Shown: positions 38,441 through 48,398 of the stretch, in pieces
How positions within the stretch are numbered: position 1 is the first letter of the stretch
Layout: each line of letters opens with the position of its first letter
NCBI GenBank assembly: GCA_038316335.1
Contig: JBBQAM010000001.1
Location: 261,373-325,372, forward strand
Length of the DNA: 64,000 nucleotides
Direction of reading: 5' to 3'
DNA from: JALHST01 sp038316335
Lineage (GTDB): Bacteria > Bacteroidota > Bacteroidia > Flavobacteriales > Flavobacteriaceae
Notes under the pieces: generated by a model
What the model was told of the DNA's origin: nothing
What the model saw: only the letters and a program-made list of their open reading frames with translations
Database searches by the model: none
Program-made: the position numbers and the translations under genes

Positions 38441-38657
38441 ATTGGTTTTATTTAGTGGTTCTACTTATTTGGCATCTAGGAAATCCCTGTTTTTTATGGT
38501 TTCAATTTGCATACTTTGAAAAAGAGTTTAGCCCGACTACCATCCTTTCGGAACTAAACTGTTAGGCAAGCCTCCTAAAGGTAAGTAAACCTTTCGATCT
38601 TACAAATGGGCAGGCAGGCAGGTCCGAAGGGATTGTATAAAAGTCGCCAATCTCCCA

Positions 38658-39374
38658 TTATGGAAACGCTAGAAATGACACTTGTAATTCCCCTAACTTT
38701 TTATAGCCCAGCTCATTCATATGAATGGGGTCGTGATAATAGATATCCTTATTGTATATCGTATATCCCCCCAAAAGGAACTGATCAAGAAAGGGTATCC
38801 CATGAAGCCCACAGATCATTTTTTGCATGTCAACATATTGCCCCATTCCCTGTGCATAGAATGGATCATATGCCCCACGATCGTTAAATGCTTTACTTGA
38901 AGTGAAAAAGTAGATCATCGCACGGGGGTTTTTCTCATAGATCTTTTTTATGCAATAGTTAATTCCTCCTGCCTGGGTAGTAAGTTTTTCAATATCATAA
39001 CCATCAAATTCAGTGTAATCGGTATACGAACCAATCGCCCTATGATTGGTATAATCATTCGTTGATGCCCAAAGGATATAAATATCAAACACACCAGCTT
39101 CATCAACTTGTTGCTGAAGCGATTTGCCCTGCAAGGATGAAAAACCCGCTCCTGGAACCCCATAATTGGTAATGGTCATGCCCAAGTAGTTCTCCCACAA
39201 TATTTTTGCACTGTCACTGGCGGGTATCACTGAAACAGAGCCACCAAAAACGGCTACTGACTTTCCATAATTGAAGGAACGTTTAAAAGCTAATGTATCA
39301 ATCCCACTTTGGGAATAAACACTGCTCGCAAGCATATAAAATAGAATAATCAAATACGTACTGCTTCTCTTCAT
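38658..39374 (-). CDS. Exported SGNH/GDSL-type hydrolase
   Basis: A 238-residue protein with a signal peptide (residues 1-22, ending SSVYSQ). SGNH blocks are visible: the nucleophile Ser in AVFGGSVSVIP (block I), GAGFSS (block II region), LWASTNDYTN (block III Asn) and the catalytic Asp-x-x-His in HDPIHMNELGYKKLG. It probably removes acyl or acetyl esters from a carbohydrate or other exported substrate. No neighbours overlap it. Confidence 0.82.
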   Translation of the reverse strand: MKRSSTYLIILFYMLASSVYSQSGIDTLAFKRSFNYGKSVAVFGGSVSVIPASDSAKILWENYLGMTITNYGVPGAGFSSLQGKSLQQQVDEAGVFDIYILWASTNDYTNHRAIGSYTDYTEFDGYDIEKLTTQAGGINYCIKKIYEKNPRAMIYFFTSSKAFNDRGAYDPFYAQGMGQYVDMQKMICGLHGIPFLDQFLLGGYTIYNKDIYYHDPIHMNELGYKKLGELQVSFLAFP

Positions 39375-39662
39375 ACTTTGGATATTTAAATTTAATTAAC
39401 GGTAATGCATTAGGACCGGGGTTGTAATTCGTTTTAATTATTCATTCTAATTGGTCAAATCGAATTTTATAAATAGTACCAAAACCGTTTAATGTACTAT
39501 TCGCTTGGTCTTTTTGACCTCCTCCCGTTAAACCGGACTGTTGAGAACTAGAGAAAACAGGGCTAAAAACGAATCAAAATAATTCAATTTTGTTATGGGC
39601 AACAAAACTTGAATGCAGTAGTGGTTCGCCTATTTTGTTTAAAGTTAGGTGGCACCTAACTT

Positions 39663-40001
39663 TTATTTATAGATATTTTCAGTATTCAGTCCTTCAATGA
39701 CCATTTCTTGTAGCGTTTTCAGTTCTTTGTTATAATCGATTGTTTTCTTTTCACTCGTTTTTAGTTCGGATAAAACACTAAAAACAAAGTTTTCTTCTCC
39801 ATACTCATTCCATTCATTTTGGAAACCCCTGTTCCTATGGCTTCCGAATTTGAGTTCCATTTTATGTCTGTTCCATTTTGACTCCATATCAATACTGTAG
39901 TCAATCAGCACTTTGCTGTTTATGATGTTTTTGATTTGAAAAACACCCATTGGAAATTTCAGTTGTTTAAACGCTGCCTTAATTTCTTTTTTTGTTTTCA
40001 T
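39663..40001 (-). CDS. GIY-YIG-like small protein with degenerate second motif
   Basis: A 112-residue protein resembling standalone GIY-YIG family proteins: MGVFQIKNIINSKVLI at the GIY-type strand, then WNRHKMELKFGSHRNRGFQ with the conserved Arg and Lys/Asn context, and FVFSVLSELKTSE. The YIG position reads LID rather than IFIG/YIG, so catalytic competence is doubtful. It overlaps the SnoaL-like gene by 23 bp and is therefore probably cotranscribed with it. Confidence 0.7.
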   Translation of the reverse strand: MKTKKEIKAAFKQLKFPMGVFQIKNIINSKVLIDYSIDMESKWNRHKMELKFGSHRNRGFQNEWNEYGEENFVFSVLSELKTSEKKTIDYNKELKTLQEMVIEGLNTENIYK

Positions 40002-40416
40002 AATCCAGGAATCCTAATTGTTTCATTACCGTTATTCTGTCAAAAACTTGCGTATGGCCATTTATCAAATGGTCCTTGAAGTGATAAATTGTTATGCCTT
40101 TTGTGTTAATGTATTTTTTGGTAGGAGGATATTCCCCGATCATTCCAAGGTTTGTCCCTGTTAATATCCAAGTTATGGCGACGTGATTTTCTTCAGGAAT
40201 TGCAGATATAATTTCAAAATCCATATCTGGAAATGAGTTGAATGAAAAATTCAAGCGTTTTTTGAATTCTGAATGGGATACCGTTTTTCCTTCCCAAGGG
40301 TCTGCTGTGTCAAGATGAATCGTATATTCTGGATGGACATAGTCTTCAACTTTATCGAGATTCTTTTTATTCCATATTTCAGTCATAAATTCCCGTAGGA
40401 ACGATTCTTTGTTCAT
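39979..40416 (-). CDS. SnoaL-like/ester-cyclase family protein
   Basis: From ATG 40416 the protein has 145 residues (an upstream ATG at 40440 adds 8). The cone-shaped NTF2-like fold of SnoaL/ester-cyclase proteins is suggested by FLREFMTEIWNKKNLDKVEDYVHPEYTIH-type sequence, DPWEGKTVSHSEFKKRL, FPDMDFEIISAI, VAITWILTGTNLG and DRITVMKQLG. Biochemical function is unknown for most members. A second, divergent member is at 51334-51756. Confidence 0.75.
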   Translation of the reverse strand: MNKESFLREFMTEIWNKKNLDKVEDYVHPEYTIHLDTADPWEGKTVSHSEFKKRLNFSFNSFPDMDFEIISAIPEENHVAITWILTGTNLGMIGEYPPTKKYINTKGITIYHFKDHLINGHTQVFDRITVMKQLGFLDYENKKRN

Positions 40417-40557
40417 CTTATGTTTATTAGCAAGGGCCAACTGTCACGTCTCTGTAGGCGTTGCAGTGACTATTCCGTTGGTATCTTCCGTTGAGCTAAA
40501 ATAAGAAATTTCAATTCGCAAGCCAAGAGAGCAAATGACGATGGCGACTGTTCGCCA

Positions 40558-42819
40558 TTAATCTTTATCGATCCATAGCGGTACGATAATCCTGCTATCC
40601 GTATTTAGTTTCAATTGCAACGGAATCATTGCATCGATTATCGATTCGGTACTTACATCCCTTCCCGTACCATAGTTGATTTGTGCATACGAATTTTTAT
40701 TCCCAGTGATCACGATGACGATGCGACTGTCTTTTGAAATTTTTTTGCTGACAATTCTTGTGTTGTCAAAGGGTATGGTTGTTGCTGTATTGGGTGTCAA
40801 TAGTTTTCGATGTTCCTTACTCGTTGCATAACTTGCTCGCCCGATATAAAAGCTGAGGTGAAAATACCTGCCTTCCGGAGTCAATTCATACAGGGTTACC
40901 CCAAAGTCAAAATCCTTTTTATTGATTTCGACTTTCAATTCCCCTTTAAAGGATCCGTTTATGATCGTTTCTTTTTTGAAGGGTTCACTCATAAAAACAA
41001 GACCATCATTTAAATTGATGCTGTCTGCTATAATTGGCGAGGGGTAATATTCAATGTTGTTCATTATTGTTCGGTCCTTAAAATCTACCTCGAGTTGTAG
41101 GTCAACCGTACTTTTAGGTTTTAACGTGTCTAAACTATAACGTCCGTTATTCTTGTTCGGACTCAAATAGAAAACCAGTGAATCATTACTCATTTCTGAA
41201 AGCGATGCTGTATGCATCCATGTATTGGTGCCCATTACCTGAAAGTTCACCTTGTTTTTAAGTATGGCAGGTTTTTCCTTGCCTTTTAGGATGTAATCAA
41301 ACCAATCAAATACAAGCCCCTGTTTTATATTCAACTGTGCCACCTCATCAATTTGATAGCCCCGTAAATTGGCACTAGGTCTTGATTGGGCACCCCAATG
41401 GTCATAAGGCCCAATTAATAGATAATGTGCTGCTTCCTTATTGTATTTTAAATGTTCTAAATAATAATACATGGCACCGCGCTGCCCATCGTCATAATAT
41501 CCGGTCGTACTGAGAATCGGAATGTTGATATGGGAAAACTCCTCCTTGTAGGGAATCATATTTTGCCAATAGGTATCGTACGACGGATGACTGATCCATT
41601 CATGAAAAACCGGACTGGGAGTTCCGTCAATACTATCCATTTTAGTATAGGCTTTGCCAGAAATGAACCAGGTATGCTCTAGATGATCCCATCTTTCGCG
41701 ATCAAAATTAGCGGCAGTATCTAAAAACTTAGTGTTCGTCACATAGGGGATCCATTTATAGGGAAAATTCAGAAAAACATTATTTTCCATTGGATCGTCG
41801 ATACCCGGCGCCACTGATACGGAAGGAACGATCGTTTTTAAGGCAGGATGCACCTTCTCCTTCATAGATGCCCATTGTGTAAAACCATTATAACTGCCTC
41901 CATACATGCCTACCTTGGCATTGTTCCATTCTTGATGGCTGATCCAGTCAATGACCGCATAGACGTCTTTATACTCATGTTTAAAAGGTTCAATAGGATC
42001 TTTACTACCCCGTTTCCCTCTTGAGGTAGCCACTACGCCTGCATACCCTTTTGATGCGGCCAACAATGCATCGTTCAAATTCGACCCATCGGCATAAATT
42101 GAAAATACCAAAATGGCGGGCATTGGTGCTGTAGCTCGTTTGCGTGCGGTGATAACCGATATTTCTGCGCCGTCCCTGGCCGAGACGATGACCTCTTCCT
42201 TTATAAGATACCTTTTGTTTTCATCACGTTCAATTTCCTTAAAAACAACAGGTTCGGTCACCGTAAAAACATGGTATAGGAAATATGATTTTAAAAGTAC
42301 GAAGGCTTCAGCGACTGATAAGGAGGTGCCGGAAATGTTTTTATACTTGGTCTCAAAATCATTCGTGAATTGCCCCACAGCGTCATAGGTTGTGAAAACA
42401 TACGTAGCCGAATACGCTTGTTCATCATTGCAATTGGCTAAATACGTTTTAAAGACCGACGCGTAGGTGTCGTTAAAAGTAGCCTTGGTTGCCATTTGCT
42501 TGATTTTCGCTTTTGAAAATAGTTCAAAGGGGATATACCCCGGGTGCCCATTGTTCATTGCTGAATTTTTTCTCAGCGATTGAATCGTTTTGATGGAAGC
42601 CTTATAATTACCGGCCAGTATTTCGATCATATAAAGATCTTTTGGCTCAATTTCAAGCCTTCCTGCGTTGTTTAGTTTTAAATATTCTTTTGCAAGCTGA
42701 TGCATTTCTATGGCCAAAGTTTCTGAGTTTGACCTGGCGCCTTTTTCAAATTTAAGTTCTTGAGCTAAAAGAGGCAGGTGTATAACTCCAAGAAGCAGGA
42801 TAGCAACTAATTTTTTCAT
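40558..42819 (-). CDS. Exported CocE/NonD-family alpha/beta hydrolase (X-Pro dipeptidyl-peptidase S15-like)
   Basis: A 753-residue protein with a signal peptide (residues 1-19, ending LPLLAQ). About 190 residues of helical sequence precede the S15/CocE core. The nucleophile elbow is MYGGSYNGFTQW; an acid residue is likely in STTGYYDDGQRGA and the His in LIGPYDHWG. The C-terminal 220 residues form the jelly-roll domain typical of CocE/NonD hydrolases. Members cleave esters or N-terminal dipeptides. It follows the lipoprotein gene 42828 by 8 bp, so the two are cotranscribed. Confidence 0.87.
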   Translation of the reverse strand: MKKLVAILLLGVIHLPLLAQELKFEKGARSNSETLAIEMHQLAKEYLKLNNAGRLEIEPKDLYMIEILAGNYKASIKTIQSLRKNSAMNNGHPGYIPFELFSKAKIKQMATKATFNDTYASVFKTYLANCNDEQAYSATYVFTTYDAVGQFTNDFETKYKNISGTSLSVAEAFVLLKSYFLYHVFTVTEPVVFKEIERDENKRYLIKEEVIVSARDGAEISVITARKRATAPMPAILVFSIYADGSNLNDALLAASKGYAGVVATSRGKRGSKDPIEPFKHEYKDVYAVIDWISHQEWNNAKVGMYGGSYNGFTQWASMKEKVHPALKTIVPSVSVAPGIDDPMENNVFLNFPYKWIPYVTNTKFLDTAANFDRERWDHLEHTWFISGKAYTKMDSIDGTPSPVFHEWISHPSYDTYWQNMIPYKEEFSHINIPILSTTGYYDDGQRGAMYYYLEHLKYNKEAAHYLLIGPYDHWGAQSRPSANLRGYQIDEVAQLNIKQGLVFDWFDYILKGKEKPAILKNKVNFQVMGTNTWMHTASLSEMSNDSLVFYLSPNKNNGRYSLDTLKPKSTVDLQLEVDFKDRTIMNNIEYYPSPIIADSINLNDGLVFMSEPFKKETIINGSFKGELKVEINKKDFDFGVTLYELTPEGRYFHLSFYIGRASYATSKEHRKLLTPNTATTIPFDNTRIVSKKISKDSRIVIVITGNKNSYAQINYGTGRDVSTESIIDAMIPLQLKLNTDSRIIVPLWIDKD

Positions 42820-42827
42820 GTAATTTT

Positions 42828-43433
42828 TTATTGAACGCTCGAATAGTTGATTAATTCATTGATATACAGCCCCGCTCCATCATTTTGGGTGTGTTTTATG
42901 TATTTTTTAACTTCGGGCGCATACCACCAAATATCTTCGAGCTTCGCATCATAGCCCCTTGAATTTGTGATTCTGCCCGTGTACTCAATTTTATAGGCCA
43001 TAAATTTTCCGGCGGCTACGGTCACCTCGTTAAATGATTTAACGGTTACATCTTGGCTGGTTTTCCCTGTGGTACCCTCATTATTTTCCCAATTCACCTC
43101 AAATTTCCATTTTTTACCCACTTTTAAGGGCCAATCATAAAAGGGGGTATCGCTCGGTTTTTGACCTAAAGTAGTCGCGATTTCAAGTGTATCGTTTCCA
43201 TTGTTAAACCCTAAAACTCCATTATAGTCGACGACTTCTTGAAAATCCTCGCCTGCTGCCAGAATTTCGCCGTCTACAGAGCGTTGCCATTTCCATGTCC
43301 ATTTCTCGCCAATTTTAAAATCGGTTTGTGTTGGTTCTTCAGTTGCTATATCTCCTACTTCAGCTTTGGGTGTGTTCTTGCAGGCATTAAAGGCCATGAT
43401 TGCCATTAAAAATAGTACTGCTTGTTTTTTCAT
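42828..43433 (-). CDS. Lipoprotein of unknown function
   Basis: A 201-residue lipoprotein (lipobox MAFNAC, Cys18) with a beta-rich body containing repeated tryptophans (IGEKWTWKWQRS, VGKKWKFEVNW, EDIWWYAPEVKKYIKH). No named family is recognised. It is 8 bp upstream of the CocE/NonD hydrolase and 170 bp from a LytTR response regulator. The gap to that regulator contains an inverted repeat AAGCTTT-TT-AAAGCTT at 43518-43533. Confidence 0.75.
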   Translation of the reverse strand: MKKQAVLFLMAIMAFNACKNTPKAEVGDIATEEPTQTDFKIGEKWTWKWQRSVDGEILAAGEDFQEVVDYNGVLGFNNGNDTLEIATTLGQKPSDTPFYDWPLKVGKKWKFEVNWENNEGTTGKTSQDVTVKSFNEVTVAAGKFMAYKIEYTGRITNSRGYDAKLEDIWWYAPEVKKYIKHTQNDGAGLYINELINYSSVQ

Positions 43434-43602
43434 GTTAAAAAAGTTTAATTTTTCTCAGATTGGCTCCGATACGTGTAATTAATATTTGTTTTTTTTGAAA
43501 GTAATCTTCCCATTATCAAGCTTTTTAAAGCTTAAATCAAGCGGTTATTTTCTTAAAAATCGGTTTGATTAAACTAGGCGTCCCAAGCGTATGTTTCTTT
43601 TT

Positions 43603-44322
43603 TTATAAACTGTTCCAATTTTTAAATTTGGCTGATTGCCGACTTGATACCTCCAAGGATTCTCCGCTGGTTAAGGTGATTTGGAGTTTGTTATTAAAGT
43701 GCGGATGAATTTCCTTAATGTATTGTGTGTTGATTATCTGACTCCTGTTAATTCTAAAAAAAACGGAGGGATCCAGCTTTTCTGCCAATAGGTTCAGCGA
43801 ACGTTTGATCATTGCTTTCTCGTCCCCAAAAAACAAACGGGCATAATTGTCCATTGATTGAATGAGTCTGATATCGGTTAAAGGGATAAAAAAACATTTC
43901 TCACCGTCCTTGATAAAAATTTTGTGATGCATGGGCAATGCGTCCCTCTTTGCTTCTCTTTTAGCAAAGCTTGCCTTGATCTTTTCAATGCTTACCCCAA
44001 AACGTTCCTCCCGCAAGGGTTTTACCAGATAATCAATGGCGTTCACTTCAAAGGCCTTAACGGCATACTGATCATAGGCTGTGGTAAATACTACTTCTGG
44101 AATTATGGTGAGTTCTTCCAATAAATCAAAACCCGATTTTTCCGGCATATGGATATCTAAAAAAATCAGATCTGGTCGTTCCTTTTCTATCAAAACAATG
44201 GCATCATCTGCATTAGCGGCTTCTCCAAGTACCACAAATTCAGGATAATTTGACAGGGCCCTTTTGACTTCTTCTCGGGCCAATCGCTCATCATCGATAA
44301 TTAGTGTCTTATACATAGTCAT
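43603..44322 (-). CDS. LytTR-type DNA-binding response regulator
   Basis: A 239-residue regulator with a receiver domain (TLIIDDERLAREEV, phosphoacceptor Asp in DLIFLDIHMP, TTAYDQYAVKAFE, DYLVKPL) and a C-terminal LytTR domain (DIRLIQSMDNYARLFF, INRSQIINTQYIKEIHPHF). Its start codon overlaps the kinase stop (TAATG), so the pair is translationally coupled. The downstream lipoprotein and CocE hydrolase lie on the same strand and are candidate targets. Confidence 0.92.
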   Translation of the reverse strand: MTMYKTLIIDDERLAREEVKRALSNYPEFVVLGEAANADDAIVLIEKERPDLIFLDIHMPEKSGFDLLEELTIIPEVVFTTAYDQYAVKAFEVNAIDYLVKPLREERFGVSIEKIKASFAKREAKRDALPMHHKIFIKDGEKCFFIPLTDIRLIQSMDNYARLFFGDEKAMIKRSLNLLAEKLDPSVFFRINRSQIINTQYIKEIHPHFNNKLQITLTSGESLEVSSRQSAKFKNWNSL

Positions 44323-45407
44323 TATTTGTGCATTGGAATGATTAAGGTTGCCGTTACCTGGTCTTCAATTTCATTTGCCAAGGTAAAACTGGCCTCACCA
44401 TTGTACTGTAATAACAATCTTTTTGTTAGGTTTTTAATCCCTATACCGGCTTCGACACCATGGTCTACCAAATTTCCGGGGTTTTGAACGACAATCTCAA
44501 GCTTTTGGTTTTTTTCTATTATAGACAATTTAATGACTCCTCCTTTTTTTCGTTTATCGATACCGTGTTTAATGGCATTCTCCACCATAAGCTGAATGCT
44601 TAAGGGCATGATCATGTATTTTTCCAAGCTGTGATCCATTGTAAGCGACATAATCAGACGCTCTTCAAATCGCACCTTCTCAAGTTCAACATAGTCTTTT
44701 ACCAACCCCAATTCATCTTTAATAGGTATAAACGAAGCATCTTTTTCATAAAGAGAAGAGCGTAGAATATCAGATAATAAATCAATGGCCCTTCTGGCAG
44801 TTTTCGGATTTTCAATGACCAAAGACTTAATGGAGTTGAGTGAATTAAATAAAAAATGAGGATTCAATTGTTGCGATAAATTGTCTAATTGGGCCTGTTT
44901 GGCGATTATTGAAAGATCTGCATTTTGCTTCGCAGTTTCAATATCCTTCCTATAGTAATGGTACAAATGATAGGCCAGGATCCAAATAGCCATTAATCGT
45001 AGACCGGTTAAAAAAACAGGATCCCAATATTTTAATGATTCCCATAAATCAACGTCTTTGCCCCCGAAAAAAGCCCAGTAGCAATACCATTTTAAATCTA
45101 CCATTACCATATATAATCCTGCTAAAAGGATTATGGAAGGAATACTTCTTACCAACAATTGCGGCAAGCTAAGCGCGTTCCAATTAAATTTTAAGGCAAA
45201 GAACCGATAACCATGTGTTAATGCTATTCCGATTGAAATGTCGAGTATATAGTTGAGGAAGGTAAATAAGTATCCGTAATCATCTCTATAAAACACCACA
45301 TATGCCCAATAAATGGAGACCGTTCCCCATCCTAAAAGCTGGCATTTCCAATACAAGGAAATGAACTTGCTAGTTGCCATTTTTTCGAATCTGCTCATTG
45401 ATACCAC
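44322..45407 (-). CDS. LytS/YpdA-family sensor histidine kinase
   Basis: A 361-residue kinase. The N-terminal 150 residues contain four hydrophobic segments and no large extracytoplasmic sensor. The His_kinase region reads QLNPHFLFNSLNSIKSLV with the phosphoacceptor His, followed by the ATP-binding N box LMVENAIKHGIDK and GIGIKNLTKRL. Together with the LytTR regulator it forms a two-component system, likely responding to a membrane or envelope signal. Confidence 0.92.
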   Translation of the reverse strand: MVSMSRFEKMATSKFISLYWKCQLLGWGTVSIYWAYVVFYRDDYGYLFTFLNYILDISIGIALTHGYRFFALKFNWNALSLPQLLVRSIPSIILLAGLYMVMVDLKWYCYWAFFGGKDVDLWESLKYWDPVFLTGLRLMAIWILAYHLYHYYRKDIETAKQNADLSIIAKQAQLDNLSQQLNPHFLFNSLNSIKSLVIENPKTARRAIDLLSDILRSSLYEKDASFIPIKDELGLVKDYVELEKVRFEERLIMSLTMDHSLEKYMIMPLSIQLMVENAIKHGIDKRKKGGVIKLSIIEKNQKLEIVVQNPGNLVDHGVEAGIGIKNLTKRLLLQYNGEASFTLANEIEDQVTATLIIPMHK

Positions 45408-45585
45408 AAAGTAAAAGGATACTTGGGGAACAAAAAAGGAAAAGTACAGGAGCGTGAATATCGGGAAGTTAACGTATTAAGATAGGAAGGGGAATTGCTT
45501 GCTTTATGAAAATCATAGATTTTGGGGTAAGGATCGGTTGGGCAGCATTGCGTTGGCATAAAGCCCAACCGTATTCGAATCCCTA

Positions 45586-46158
45586 TTAGTGTCTGTCTAC
45601 CGTGTAATTCAGTTCAGTTACACCGCAATTAAATTGTCGGGTATTCAATAGTTTTAGGTTTATTTTGTCTTTGATGCCTTTAAACAACGGAATGCCCATT
45701 CCAAGAATAATGGGGTTAACAAACAGCCAGTACCCGTCAATTAAGTTTTGTTGGATCAGGGAATGTGTTGCCGTCGGGCTACCAAAAAGCAAGATATCTT
45801 CCCCCGCTTGTTGTTTTATGTTATGTATGCAGTCTGAAAGGTTGTCGCTGATAATTCTTGTATTGGTCAAATCAGCGTCTTTCATTGTTTTTGATAAAAC
45901 AACTTTTTGAACATTGGCATACCACTTTGAATGTTCAACGTCATGCTTGCTCGCTGTCGGCTTTTCGCCTGCTGTAGGCCAGTAATTTTCCATCATCTCA
46001 TAGGTTACGCGCCCATATAATGCCGTATCGCCTTCGATTATGCGCTTCCCGACATACTCAAAGATTTCTTCATCAACTTTAATCCAGTCCATTTCTCCGT
46101 TCGGTCCTGCTACAAAACCGTCAAGGGATACGTGCATAAAAGAAATTATTTTTCTCAT
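45586..46158 (-). CDS. RibD C-terminal/dihydrofolate-reductase-like family protein
   Basis: From ATG 46158 the protein has 190 residues. MRKIISFMHVSLDGFVAGPNG, DTALYGRVTYEMMENYWP, DILLFGSPTATHSLIQQNLID and NPIILGMGIPLFKG are the standard blocks of the RibD_C/DHFR-like superfamily, which binds NADPH. Physiological substrates of these standalone proteins are not known. It is monocistronic. Confidence 0.87.
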   Translation of the reverse strand: MRKIISFMHVSLDGFVAGPNGEMDWIKVDEEIFEYVGKRIIEGDTALYGRVTYEMMENYWPTAGEKPTASKHDVEHSKWYANVQKVVLSKTMKDADLTNTRIISDNLSDCIHNIKQQAGEDILLFGSPTATHSLIQQNLIDGYWLFVNPIILGMGIPLFKGIKDKINLKLLNTRQFNCGVTELNYTVDRH

Positions 46159-46325
46159 AGGGTTCAATTTTTTTATGGGGTTATGGCTTTTTTACTGCCT
46201 ATTTACAAGGACCACCAAAGTTTATGCAAATGAATCATAGCGGTTTGTAGGGTGCTTTACTTAAAGGTCACAAAAGTGTTGTTGCCAGTAACCTTTCGTT
46301 CTTAATTCATTCGAAACCGTTCGCA

Positions 46326-48398
46326 TTACTTTAGTTTCATTAGCAAATAGGAAAAGGTCATGGCATTCATTTTGGCGCGTTGTTCATTTGTTGAAGAGCC
46401 TGCATGGCCCCCTTCGGTATTTTCGTAATAATAGGTTTTATACCCCATATCATTCATTTTAGCAACCATTTTCCGGGTATGCCCAGGGTGTACACGATCA
46501 TCACGGGTAGAGGTGTAAAAAAATACTTCAGGGTAGGCTATGCCTTCTTTAAGGTTGTGATAGGGGGAATATTTTTTAATATAGTCCCATTCTTCAGGAA
46601 CATCAGGATTTCCGTACTCGCCCATCCAACTAGCGCCTGCCAATAGTTTGTTATAGCGTTGCATATCTAACAGCGGCACTTGACAAACCACTGCATTGTA
46701 TAGGTCAGGACGTTGCGTAAAGGCAACACCCACTAACAGACCCCCATTACTGCCACCCATAACCCCTAAATGTTGTGGGGAGGTTATTTTTTGGGATATC
46801 AAGTCCTCAGAAACGGCATAAAGATCATCAAAAACATTTTGTCGTTTTTCCTTCATGCCATCTTGATGCCATTTTGGACCATATTCACCCCCACCTCGAA
46901 TATTGGCCAATACAAAAACGCCGCCTTTATCAAGCCACGATACACCATAGGTTGAAGCATAAAAGGGTGATATGGAAATTTCGAAACCACCATACGCATA
47001 CACTAGGGTCGGGTTCATGCCATCAGCTTTCAAATCTTTGGCGGCTACCATAAAATAGGGGATCATCGTGCCATCTTTTGATTTGGCTTTATATTGATTA
47101 ACGCTATATTTATTGGCATCAAAGAAGGCGGGTAATGATTTGTATGCCTCAAAAGTGTTGTTGGCGGCATCTGCAAAATACAACGTAGATGGGGTGATAA
47201 AGTTTTCAAAATCAAAAAAATAGTTGTCTGAAAGGTCATTGGTAGCTACAATCGAAATGGTTCCCAATGTGGGTGCAGCCACTTTTTGACTACTCCACAA
47301 TCCGTTGTTAAACGAATAAATGTATAATTGCCCGGTAACATTGGTCAAAAGGTTGACGAGTAATTTATTTTTGGTAGTTGAAACGGCTGAAATACTTGAA
47401 AATTCGTCGGGTTCGAGGATTACTTTTATATCCTTATTCCCTTTTAACAATTCGGTAAAATTGAGACTTAAAAGTGTTCCGATTTTATAGGTTTTCGAAG
47501 CTACGGTCCAATCTGATTTTAATTGAATGACCAATTGATTGTTTAAAATGGCTTTTGTTTCGCAATCTTCTGGAATCGCTAATTTGATAATTTTATTATC
47601 CTTCCAAATTGATGTAATGACAGAAAAAGTAGTCAAATATCTGCTAATCAATGTGTATTCCTTGGTATCATCGCGCAGAACCCTACCCCATGTGCCAATA
47701 TCAGTGGATTCACCCTTATAAATTAATTGCGCCTCTTTTAGCGGGGTCCCTCGCTTCCATACCTTTACTTGGCTTGGGTACCCAGATGTAGTCATCGCAT
47801 CTTCCCCAAAATCAGTTGAAACAATCAAGGTGTTTTCATCTAAATAGCTGGCAGCGCCTTTAGCCTCCGGCAAATAAAAGCCGTCTTCTATAAATGTTTT
47901 TGTGTCAACATCGAACTCCTTAATAAAAACCGCATCGCCCCCGCCTTTTGAAAGTTCAATCAAGAAACGCTTGTATGACGGGTACAATCCGCTCACTCCT
48001 TTGTACACCCATTTTATATCCTCTTTTTTTGATAGCGCGTCTATATCAAGTAATGTTTCCCAATTTAAGGTTCCACTAGTATAATCGGTTAAAAGGCATC
48101 TTCGCCAAATACCTCTTTCATGGTCCTTGTCTTTCCAGAAATTATAAACGAAGTTGCCGTGAATCGTCGGATATGCAATGCGCTCCGAAGAATTGTAAAT
48201 CCCCAAACTTTTGTCGTAGATGTCCTGATAGTCTTTTTCACTACTCAATGTATCAAAGGTGGCTTCACTTTGACTATGAACGAATTCCAAGGCCTTTTCT
48301 CCATCAACTTCTTCCAACCAGAGGTAGTGGTCTTCCTGCGCGTGACTCATTTGACTAATTCCGAACAAGGTCAACAATACGAATAGGTTTTTTTTCAT
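46326..48398 (-). CDS. Exported prolyl oligopeptidase (family S9)
   Basis: From ATG 48398 the protein has 690 residues and a signal peptide (ending MSHAQ); a longer frame starts at 48443 without signal character. The N-terminal beta-propeller is followed by the alpha/beta hydrolase domain with YGGFEIS, RGGGEYG, the nucleophile in VMGGSNGGLL, the acid in TSTRDDRVHPGH and the His in EGGHAG. It cleaves short proline-containing peptides in the periplasm. It is monocistronic. Confidence 0.92.
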   Translation of the reverse strand: MKKNLFVLLTLFGISQMSHAQEDHYLWLEEVDGEKALEFVHSQSEATFDTLSSEKDYQDIYDKSLGIYNSSERIAYPTIHGNFVYNFWKDKDHERGIWRRCLLTDYTSGTLNWETLLDIDALSKKEDIKWVYKGVSGLYPSYKRFLIELSKGGGDAVFIKEFDVDTKTFIEDGFYLPEAKGAASYLDENTLIVSTDFGEDAMTTSGYPSQVKVWKRGTPLKEAQLIYKGESTDIGTWGRVLRDDTKEYTLISRYLTTFSVITSIWKDNKIIKLAIPEDCETKAILNNQLVIQLKSDWTVASKTYKIGTLLSLNFTELLKGNKDIKVILEPDEFSSISAVSTTKNKLLVNLLTNVTGQLYIYSFNNGLWSSQKVAAPTLGTISIVATNDLSDNYFFDFENFITPSTLYFADAANNTFEAYKSLPAFFDANKYSVNQYKAKSKDGTMIPYFMVAAKDLKADGMNPTLVYAYGGFEISISPFYASTYGVSWLDKGGVFVLANIRGGGEYGPKWHQDGMKEKRQNVFDDLYAVSEDLISQKITSPQHLGVMGGSNGGLLVGVAFTQRPDLYNAVVCQVPLLDMQRYNKLLAGASWMGEYGNPDVPEEWDYIKKYSPYHNLKEGIAYPEVFFYTSTRDDRVHPGHTRKMVAKMNDMGYKTYYYENTEGGHAGSSTNEQRAKMNAMTFSYLLMKLK

